Assembly: GCA_937906165.1 (NCBI GenBank)
Contig: CALCYA010000135.1
Coordinates: 1-8,984 of the forward strand
Length of the DNA stretch: 8,984 nt
Direction: 5' to 3'
DNA from: an uncultured Bacteroidales bacterium
GTDB lineage: Bacteria > Bacteroidota > Bacteroidia > Bacteroidales > Bacteroidaceae
Shown here: positions 1 through 4,603 of the stretch, piece by piece
How positions within the stretch are numbered: the first letter of the stretch is position 1
Layout of the letters: every line of letters starts with the position of its first letter
Made by a program: the position numbers and the translations under genes
Notes under the pieces: generated by a model
Told to the model about the DNA's origin: nothing
The model's input: only the letters and a program-made list of their open reading frames with translations
Database searches by the model: none

Positions 1-1
1 T

Positions 2-403
2 AAACTGGAGCGCCAGTACCGTGACCATTTGAGCGGATACCATGACTGGGAGCAGCTGCCTCATGCATCGGATTGGATTCTCTTTGCCATGAATATACTG
101 TTGGTGCCGAAGTACGGCTACATCGCCTGCGCCTGGGCATCGTTTGCCGGATACTTCACAGCAATGACACTCTCCTATATTGTGGGACAGAAACGCAATG
201 CAATAAACTATGATATAAAAAACATATTCATATACACATTGCTGTTCGCCGCAGCATACGGTGCATCACTCATCAACCCGGTGGAAAACAGCATTGTAAA
301 GATGGGTATAAACACGGTGCTGTTGCTGTTGTTCGTGGCATATTTCATAAAGAAAGACCTGCCATTGAAAAGCATTCCAGTGATTGGTAAGTTCTTCAGG
401 TAG
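2..403 (+). CDS. Polysaccharide flippase-like membrane protein, C-terminal end (5' partial, probably frameshifted near the window edge)
   Basis: The frame is open from the window edge, so this is the 3' end of a longer gene; a TTG at 29 is not a credible start. The readable part contains the block NILLVPKYGYIACAWASF followed by LSYIVGQK, which I recognise as the C-terminal region of Wzx/MATE-like oligosaccharide flippases of Bacteroidota. These move lipid-linked glycans across the inner membrane. Two further hydrophobic segments (about 225-275 and 305-350) and a basic tail ending KFFR fit that topology. Bases 1-76 translate into a hydrophilic stretch (SGYHDWEQLPH) where a membrane helix is expected, and another frame gives the expected hydrophobic residues. 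So this is either a decaying gene or low-quality sequence. Family confidence is good; intactness is doubtful. Confidence 0.72.
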   Translation, partial: KLERQYRDHLSGYHDWEQLPHASDWILFAMNILLVPKYGYIACAWASFAGYFTAMTLSYIVGQKRNAINYDIKNIFIYTLLFAAAYGASLINPVENSIVKMGINTVLLLLFVAYFIKKDLPLKSIPVIGKFFR

Positions 404-437
404 AGAGGATAACATCACTGCTTTAATAACAAATCAG

Positions 438-492
438 ATATTTCCCTATCACTGTTAGGAAAACCCCTTGACAGTAATAGGGAAATATTTTT
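438..492 (+). terminator. Rho-independent terminator after the flippase gene
   Basis: An 18-base arm (438-455, ATATTTCCCTATCACTGT) pairs with 471-488 with a single C:A mismatch around a 15-base loop, and runs into five T residues (488-492). It lies 35 bases after the stop codon at 401-403 and closes the upstream polysaccharide operon. Confidence 0.85.
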
Positions 493-521
493 GTATGGCT
501 AATGGGTGTTCAATAACTTTG
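490..521 (+). promoter_or_regulatory. Bacteroidota-type promoter for the DUF4476 gene
   Basis: TTTG at 490-493 and TAACTTTG at 514-521 are separated by 20 bases. This matches the Bacteroidota sigma-70-like pattern TTTG, N19-21, TAnnTTTG. Transcription would begin near 528 and give a leader of about 70 bases, A-rich and without a Shine-Dalgarno sequence, before the ATG at 600. The -33 box overlaps the T tail of the upstream terminator, so the two units are packed back to back. Confidence 0.6.
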
Positions 522-599
522 CTGCCAAGGAAACAATAAGCAACCATAAAGAGCAGCCCAAAGAAATCATTTAAAAATTAACTCTTAAAAATTACGACT

Positions 600-1028
600 A
601 TGAAAAACTTGAAGAACTTTATGCTTATAGCTATAATAGCATTTTTGATTATCCCAATGCAGTCTGCAGCTCAGAAGAACAGACCAAATGTAAAAATGGA
701 GATTCAATACAATAAACCACAGAGAAAGCCCGTAATGTTACGTGCCATGCGCAACGACGACTTTTCAATGGTCTACAAGATTGTGAAGAACACTTCATTC
801 GACAAGAACAAGATTGATATTATTCGTGTGGCATGCATTGGAAGCAACTTCAGCAGCAGACAGTGCGCAAAACTGCTTTCACTGCTCTCGTTCGACGACA
901 ACAAACTGGATGCACTCAAGGTAATGGCCCCAAGGCTTGTGGATGTTGAGGATTATGACAAGATCATAAAGCAGTTCTCATTCTCATCGAACAGGGAGAA
1001 AGCAATGAAGATATTGTCAAGACGTTGA
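600..1028 (+). CDS. Secreted DUF4476-domain protein
   Basis: This is a 142-residue protein with a clear signal peptide (MKNLKNFMLIAIIAFLIIPM, then QSAAQ, cleavage near residue 24). Residues 48-140 fit DUF4476, a small helical domain of exported Bacteroidota proteins whose function is unknown. Three related motifs show an internal repeat: NTSFDKNKIDIIR (64-76), LLSFDDNKLDALK (96-108) and QFSFSSNREKAMK (125-137). The ATG at 600 is chosen because the signal peptide starts there and the A-rich leader ends there. It is probably monocistronic, with its own promoter candidate and a terminator hairpin. Its 3' coding part (901-994) is copied almost exactly at 7346-7439. The product should be periplasmic or surface-exposed; no catalytic residues are evident. 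Confidence 0.82.
   Translation: MKNLKNFMLIAIIAFLIIPMQSAAQKNRPNVKMEIQYNKPQRKPVMLRAMRNDDFSMVYKIVKNTSFDKNKIDIIRVACIGSNFSSRQCAKLLSLLSFDDNKLDALKVMAPRLVDVEDYDKIIKQFSFSSNREKAMKILSRR
901..994 (+). repeat. DUF4476 3' module, copy 1 (direct repeat with 7346-7439)
   Basis: A base-by-base comparison with 7346-7439 (offset 6445) gives 92 of 94 identities. The two differences are at 945 (G here, A in the other copy; Val to Ile) and at 971 (G to A, silent). Similarity falls off sharply at both ends. The repeat encodes NKLDALKVMAPRLVD and the following DYDKIIKQFSFSSNR. Confidence 0.95.
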
Positions 1029-1061
1029 GTATAACGTACCAACCGGAACATAGGAATAATT

Positions 1062-1116
1062 CAATAATAATGTATCAGTAGAACCTGCAATAGGTTTTAT
1101 TGATACATTATTGTTG
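1062..1116 (+). terminator. Long hairpin, likely terminator of the DUF4476 gene
   Basis: Bases 1062-1086 pair with 1092-1116 over 25 positions, with one true mismatch and two G:U pairs, around the five-base loop GCAAT. The stem lies 33 bases after the TGA at 1026-1028. The T-rich right arm gives only a weak poly-T tail, so termination efficiency is uncertain, but position and stability fit a terminator. Confidence 0.7.
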
Positions 1117-1140
1117 TATTGTTCAAACTATTACTCCTTA

Positions 1141-1164
1141 CCGTAAAGCTGATTCACCTGCAAA
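1141..1164. repeat. Left end of the putative element: 9-bp direct repeat plus 11-bp inverted repeat
   Basis: CCGTAAAGC (1141-1149), four bases (TGAT), then TCACCTGCAAA (1154-1164). The first block recurs in direct orientation and the second in inverted orientation at the right end (1609-1629). Confidence 0.6.
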
Positions 1165-1184
1165 CCATAGGGGGAATATCTTTT
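1153..1184. repeat. Dispersed repeat copy A, matching 8935-8966
   Basis: This 32-base block beginning TTCACCTGCAAAC and containing ATAGGGGGAATATC differs from 8935-8966 only at 1166 (C here, T there). Weaker similarity (12 of 17 bases after a one-base gap) continues up to the window edge in the other copy. Confidence 0.9.
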
Positions 1185-1281
1185 AATACTAATAAAATAT
1201 TAAACAAATAATCACTTATATTCTTTTATACAACTTACCCTTAATCAGTTGTCTTATATTCTTTTTGTTGTCGTTCTGTCA

Positions 1282-1307
1282 CTTACTTTTCATGACTGAA
1301 AAGTAAG
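1282..1307. repeat. Perfect hairpin inside the putative element
   Basis: CTTACTTTTCA (1282-1292) and TGAAAAGTAAG (1297-1307) form an 11-bp stem with a four-base loop. It is not followed by a T run on either strand, so it does not look like a terminator. Confidence 0.7.
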
Positions 1308-1324
1308 CAAAAGGTCCCGGCACA

Positions 1325-1394
1325 GGCAAAAACAGTCATTTTGCGCTTTGCTCACAAGTCGCAAGCGACATTCCTCGGTCACGCAAAATTTGCC
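1325..1394. repeat. Nested stem structure inside the putative element
   Basis: GGCAAA (1325-1330) pairs with TTTGCC (1389-1394), ATTTTGCG (1338-1345) with CGCAAAAT (1382-1389; T1389 can serve only one stem), and GTCGC (1358-1362) with GCGAC (1365-1369). Together they form a branched fold of about 70 bases. A structured RNA or DNA fold is possible; no known RNA family is recognised. Confidence 0.5.
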
Positions 1395-1468
1395 TCAAAC
1401 AACTTTTCGTTCAAACATCGGGGGCAAAAGAACTCGCTTTTCACGCATAAACAGCAACACGTAATGCA

Positions 1469-1509
1469 CCGCTCAAACAGCATTTGCCCTATCTCCGCTG
1501 TTTGAACGG
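1469..1509. repeat. Inverted repeat near the right half of the putative element
   Basis: CCGCTCAAACAGC (1469-1481) pairs with GCTGTTTGAACGG (1497-1509) at 12 of 13 positions around a 15-base loop. Confidence 0.6.
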
Positions 1510-1608
1510 TTGTTTGTTGTGTTTTTGATAGTGCCGGTGTTTTTTGGAATTACCTCTGCTGGTGGAAATGCTCCCTACACTTCATTGAAAGAAAAATCAC
1601 CCCCCGAC

Positions 1609-1629
1609 TTTGCAGGTGAGCCGTAAAGC
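1609..1629. repeat. Right end of the putative element: 11-bp inverted repeat plus 9-bp direct repeat
   Basis: TTTGCAGGTGA (1609-1619), one base, then CCGTAAAGC (1621-1629). These mirror the left end at 1141-1164. Confidence 0.6.
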
Positions 1630-1710
1630 CATACCTTTCAGAAGTCGAAATTACCGAATTAGAGTAAGGGAATTATCTGATTTCGAATAAATGAATCTAT
1701 TTACTCAAAT

Positions 1711-2196
1711 TTAAATATTTGCCAGATAACGCAGATGAGGATGTTTGGGGTTTTCAGGGAATTCTCTCGCCAATAAACCTTGCTCTACCATTCTCGGAAT
1801 AATCTTATTTTTTAAGTAGCTAGGATTTTTATTGACATTTGTAGCAATATTCTCCAACGAAGTGTATACAGAACAAACTTCTATGATTCTTTTATATAGT
1901 GCATCCTTGCTTAAACGCACTGCAATCTTACTAGCAACCTTACTAGCAACCTTCGAGTATTCTACATTGATTTTATATTTAGTTCCTCTACCTATACCAA
2001 ACGAAATAAGGTAATTGCTATCGCATAGCTCCTTAAGGAGTTTTGTAATATCCGCACTATGCTTATCAAGTACCAACTGTAATAGATAATTGGTAATCTC
2101 TCCCTCGCTACAACAAGTAGCTAAAGCCATCAATTTGTTGTGGCTAATTGATGTTATATCTTCACCGAACAATGATTTGAGATATTCAGTTACTTC
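1711..2196 (-). pseudogene. C-terminal remnant of an AlbA_2/Schlafen-type ATP-binding protein
   Basis: The minus frame is open from just inside a TAA (2197-2199) to the TAA at 1711-1713. It has no ATG start; the first good match, EVTEYLKSLFGED, precedes the TTG at 2170-2172. I recognise the C-terminal part of Bacteroidota proteins with an N-terminal AlbA_2 (Schlafen-like) DNA-binding and RecG-like ATPase region. What remains looks like two winged-helix units: NKLMALATCCSEGEITNYLL through GRGTKYKINVEY, and a second ending in the typical FPENPKHPHLRYL. They are joined by a linker with the tandem VASKVASK. Full-length relatives are several hundred residues long, so the N-terminal catalytic and DNA-binding parts are missing. 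A short stretch in another frame (about 2200-2235, reading LFHNGNIHKK) may be the next piece upstream, beyond a frameshift. The remnant is probably non-functional and no terminator follows it. Confidence 0.7.
1927..1950 (-). repeat. In-frame 12-bp tandem repeat in the linker
   Basis: CTTACTAGCAAC occurs twice in a row (1927-1938, 1939-1950) and encodes VASKVASK on the minus strand. Twelve bases is a multiple of three, so gain or loss of copies would keep the frame. Confidence 0.85.
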
Positions 2197-2382
2197 TTAT
2201 GAATATTGCCATTATGAAATAAATAATTAGGACCTGTCTTCTAAAAGGGCACAATAAATACGTATTGTTGCTTTAGCTATTCATGACTATTCATTTAGTG
2301 TGATACTTATTTCATACTTCTGTAGATATCCCGTTTATTCTTTTATGCTCTATTTCGATTAATAAAAGTTAAAAACAGTGCA

Positions 2383-2417
2383 AAATCGGAAGTTTCGATA
2401 TCGATTTTTTCCGATTT
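2383..2417. promoter_or_regulatory. Nested palindrome, candidate operator of the BlaI-like repressor
   Basis: AAATCGGAA (2383-2391) is an exact inverted match to TTCCGATTT (2409-2417). Between them lies the perfect palindrome TCGATATCGA (2395-2404). The site is 82 bases before the start of the repressor gene and would overlap the -33 region of the promoter candidate at 2432-2439. BlaI/CopY-family dimers bind dyad sites, usually with TACA/TGTA half-sites, which are not evident here. Assigning this site to BlaI is therefore inference from position and symmetry. Confidence 0.4.
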
Positions 2418-2431
2418 ACATCCATTCCCAC

Positions 2432-2439
2432 TTGCTTTG
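2432..2439 (+). promoter_or_regulatory. Possible -7 promoter element of the BlaI operon
   Basis: TTGCTTTG differs at one position from TAnnTTTG. The -33 region about 20 bases upstream is only a T run (2405-2410), so the match is weak. If real, the leader would be about 55 bases. Confidence 0.3.
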
Positions 2440-2440
2440 T

Positions 2441-2463
2441 TGTTGCAATGAGGGCGCAATAAC
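2441..2463. repeat. Short inverted repeat in the operon leader
   Basis: An arm GTTGTTGC ending at 2446 pairs with GCAATAAC ending at 2463, with one G:U-type mismatch. It sits just after the possible -7 box and could be a second operator half or a leader hairpin. The evidence is weak. Confidence 0.25.
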
Positions 2464-2498
2464 CACATTATAACAACAAATTACAATAACAATATACT

Positions 2499-2888
2499 AT
2501 GCCGAAAAAAGAAAATACACTTACCAGAGTAGAGTTTCAAATCATGTCTATCCTTTGGGATATCAACCACTCGGCTTGCGCACGGGATATCATTGAACGC
2601 TACGATGAACCTAAACCTGCATACACAACAGTCGCCACAAACCTGAAGGTACTTTATGAGAAGGGCTATGTAGACTATTTCAAGAACAAGGGTGAGGGAA
2701 AAACCCACATGTATGTTGCCAAAGTGACACGTGCTGAGTATGCACGTCAAACTATGCAGGATGTCAAGAAAAAGCTCTTTGGGGGCAGTTTGAAATCGAT
2801 GCTCTGCTTCTTCGTTAAAGATAATGACCTCACAGCTGAGGAGATAAAGGATTTGCTTGATATTATAAAACAGGAGGAAAACTTATGA
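2499..2888 (+). CDS. BlaI/MecI/CopY family transcriptional repressor
   Basis: This 129-residue protein is close to the family's usual length (about 120-130). Residues 8-75 form the winged-helix domain: LTRVEFQIMSILW opens helix 1, AYTTVATNLKVLYEKGYV (41-58) is the recognition helix and start of the wing, and GKTHMYVAKV (67-76) is the wing. Residues 77-125 are the helical dimerisation part, ending in LTAEEIKDLLDIIKQ. In BlaI/MecI a site in this C-terminal part is cut when the BlaR1-type partner is activated, which relieves repression; LKSMLCFF (98-105) lies in the equivalent region. The start is fixed by the conserved N-terminus and the A-rich leader. Its stop overlaps the M56 gene start by ATGA, so repressor and sensor are co-translated. 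The target is probably its own operon. I use no symbol because nothing here shows beta-lactam resistance. Confidence 0.93.
   Translation: MPKKENTLTRVEFQIMSILWDINHSACARDIIERYDEPKPAYTTVATNLKVLYEKGYVDYFKNKGEGKTHMYVAKVTRAEYARQTMQDVKKKLFGGSLKSMLCFFVKDNDLTAEEIKDLLDIIKQEENL
2872..2877 (+). promoter_or_regulatory. Shine-Dalgarno-like AGGAGG before the M56 start
   Basis: A full AGGAGG lies seven bases before the ATG at 2885, inside the last codons of the repressor gene (Gln-Glu-Glu). Such motifs are not the rule in Bacteroidota. Together with the ATGA overlap, it supports 2885 as the start and suggests coupling; it may also be a by-product of the encoded residues. Confidence 0.45.
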
Positions 2889-4603
2889 ATGCTATGCTTG
2901 TCTATTCCCTTAAATCGGTATTAGTCCTCACATTACTCTATATACCCTTTTGTGTATTGTTGCTGAAAGAACGTTTCTTCCGACAAAATCGTTTCACACT
3001 CCTTATTATCCTCGGGTTATCACTAACGCTCCCGTTGTGTAACTTTTCAGTATTTCATATTGATGGGCATAACCCTATTCCATTTACAGAGACTGCTTTA
3101 AAGATGGAAAGTATGAAGACGGATGTTGTCATTTCAACTGTAACACCCCCATCCCTATCAGGCACCTCATTAGAACCAATATCCGATAAGGGTTTTAAAT
3201 CGTATGGCTTTGTGCAATACTTCGGATATCTGTATATAATAGTATTTTCTATACTTATGGTTACGCGCCTTTACCGCTTGGTCTGTATGCACCGCCTTAT
3301 CCGTAGAGGTAGCTTGTGGAACGATGAGGAGGATGGTGTCATTATCCACTGTCATGCAGAGGATGTGTCCCCATGCAGCTGGATGCGTCATATCGTCATA
3401 AGTGAGCACGACTACACTCACCACCGTAATGAGATATTGCTACATGAAAAGGCGCATGCATTATATCATCACTCTTGGGATATCCTACTGCTGATACTTG
3501 TACAGACCATACAATGGTACAATCCATTTATTTATCATTTCAGTGTAAGCCTACGTGATCTGCACGAATATGAGGCAGACGAATATGTCATTAGCCAAGG
3601 TGTAACTATTCAAGAATACCAGTATATGTTGCTCAAGGCAGCATCAGTAGATTCACCATATATCTATGCCAACAATTTCAAATACAACATGGTCAGGTCG
3701 CGTATTACAATGATGATTCCTAAAGTAAGTCATTGGTGGTCCCGTTACAAGGCACTCTACATTCTTCCTTTGGTTGTTTTCCTGTTGAGCTCCTTTGCCA
3801 CTCCTAAAGACAATTGCCAACTGTGTGTATTGTATACCCAACAGATAAGAACTACCAATCGTGACAATATTGCTGTGACCGACTCGATATACAGCATTCT
3901 TGAGATTGGCGAGGTCATTACCAAATATGGTGATGTCAGTGACTATTCTTGCCAAAAGAATTATCTTCCTGTGGGAAAGCATACAGATAGAATCAAGTTC
4001 GAGGATTGTCGTATAGACGCCAATCTATGGGTGTACCAGAACTACCCCAAAACAGGAATCCTGACCGTTCACGAAGCCTTGCATCCATCCCGTATTTATT
4101 ATGAGGAGCCGGCCGACATGCAACAATGGACACTTATCCCAGAAGATACCGTAATTCTGGGGTACAATTGCCGTCGTGCCAGCATGTCATATGGTGGCAG
4201 GGAGTGGACTGCATGGTACACAGAAGAAATTCCCGTTTCATCAGGCCCATGGAAATTATGTGGACTTCCAGGCCTTATACTGTATGCCGCAGACCAAAGT
4301 GGGACACACTCCTTTAGTGCCTACAACATCTTCAATGTAGAAGGACAATCCATCAGGCCACATTCCCATTATACAGCCAATAAGGTGAAACGCGACAAAT
4401 TCATAAAGACACGCAACAAAATCAAGACCGACCCGCAATGGATAAACGAACCTTGGTATAACGATGAAAACAATGCCTCATTTGCTGTTCTGGATGATAA
4501 AGACCGGAAGAGACTGAACATTCCCTATTTCCTTTTGGTGAATGGCATCAAGTATCCCGATTTTCAATTCTTGTATCACTATCAACCACTCGAACTGAAA
4601 TGA
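2885..4603 (+). CDS. BlaR1-like M56 membrane metalloprotease fused to a C-terminal GLPGLI domain
   Basis: This 572-residue protein has two parts. Residues 1-305 are an M56 (BlaR1/MecR1-like) unit with membrane segments near 5-27, 36-55, 107-128, 197-218 and 288-305. The zinc motif is HEKAH (187-191), followed by HEYEADEYVI (227-236), where E228 and D232 fit the downstream ligand region; WYNPFIYHF (211-219) is also typical. Residues from about 310 to 572 match the GLPGLI family of exported Bacteroidota proteins: an N-terminal SIYSILEIGEVITKYG (334-349), then SGPWKLCGLPGLIL (453-466), then a C-terminal extension. GLPGLI proteins are normally separate, with their own signal peptide; here the last membrane helix replaces it. 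By BlaR1 topology the protease side would be cytoplasmic and GLPGLI periplasmic, in the sensor position. Partner and substrate are presumably the adjacent BlaI-like repressor. It overlaps both neighbours by ATGA. What GLPGLI senses or does is unknown. Confidence 0.9.
   Translation: MNAMLVYSLKSVLVLTLLYIPFCVLLLKERFFRQNRFTLLIILGLSLTLPLCNFSVFHIDGHNPIPFTETALKMESMKTDVVISTVTPPSLSGTSLEPISDKGFKSYGFVQYFGYLYIIVFSILMVTRLYRLVCMHRLIRRGSLWNDEEDGVIIHCHAEDVSPCSWMRHIVISEHDYTHHRNEILLHEKAHALYHHSWDILLLILVQTIQWYNPFIYHFSVSLRDLHEYEADEYVISQGVTIQEYQYMLLKAASVDSPYIYANNFKYNMVRSRITMMIPKVSHWWSRYKALYILPLVVFLLSSFATPKDNCQLCVLYTQQIRTTNRDNIAVTDSIYSILEIGEVITKYGDVSDYSCQKNYLPVGKHTDRIKFEDCRIDANLWVYQNYPKTGILTVHEALHPSRIYYEEPADMQQWTLIPEDTVILGYNCRRASMSYGGREWTAWYTEEIPVSSGPWKLCGLPGLILYAADQSGTHSFSAYNIFNVEGQSIRPHSHYTANKVKRDKFIKTRNKIKTDPQWINEPWYNDENNASFAVLDDKDRKRLNIPYFLLVNGIKYPDFQFLYHYQPLELK

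Larger units (their letters stand above)
1150..1620. mobile_element. Putative MITE-like non-autonomous element, non-coding
   Basis: About 470 bases lack a credible gene but have element-like ends. TCACCTGCAAA at 1154-1164 is the exact inverse of TTTGCAGGTGA at 1609-1619. Just outside both is the direct repeat CCGTAAAGC (1141-1149 and 1621-1629), which looks like a 9-bp target duplication. The left end recurs at 8933-8984, directly after another hairpin. The interior is rich in stems. No transposase fragment is visible, so it would have to be mobilised in trans. The inner edges are uncertain by a few bases because the spacing between direct and inverted repeat is 4 on the left and 1 on the right. 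It could instead be a multi-copy extragenic repeat unrelated to transposition. Confidence 0.5.
2200..2498. other. Intergenic region upstream of the BlaI operon
   Basis: These 299 AT-rich bases lie between the minus-strand remnant and the operon, and I see no gene in them. The part nearest the remnant may hold decayed upstream coding sequence. A perfect 10-bp palindrome AATACGTATT is at 2257-2266. The operator-like palindromes and the possible promoter are in the last 120 bases, and an A-rich leader typical of Bacteroidota (AACAACAAATTACAATAAC) directly precedes the start codon. Confidence 0.6.

Noticed and set aside
1282..1307. Terminator reading of the 11-bp hairpin
   Set aside because: There is no T run on either strand, and no gene ends close enough.
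1400..1460. Short minus-strand frame with two CxxC-like cysteines (FFCPRC) inside the element
   Set aside because: It is only about 20 codons, lacks a start context and overlaps structured repeats; there is not enough to call a gene.
1927..1950. CRISPR-like or satellite array
   Set aside because: There are only two 12-bp units with no spacers; it is a coding-linker tandem repeat.
1832..2014. Plus-strand ORF of 60 codons inside the AlbA_2 remnant
   Set aside because: The minus frame shows a recognisable protein family and this frame shows nothing; it is a shadow.
2257..2266. AATACGTATT palindrome as an operator
   Set aside because: Ten AT-rich palindromic bases can occur by chance, it is over 230 bases from the operon start, and no promoter match lies beside it.
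2481..2750. Minus-strand ORF of 89 codons antisense to the repressor gene
   Set aside because: It lies opposite a well-supported BlaI-family gene, has no recognisable domain, and has a cysteine-rich composition typical of shadow frames.
3653..3982. Minus-strand ORF of 109 codons antisense to the M56-GLPGLI gene
   Set aside because: The plus strand carries a continuous recognised fusion protein here; the antisense frame has no domain or start context.
2499..4603. Annotation as a beta-lactam resistance blaI/blaR1 pair
   Set aside because: The penicillin-binding sensor domain is absent and no beta-lactamase or mecA-like gene is in the window; the family resemblance is to the transduction mechanism only.
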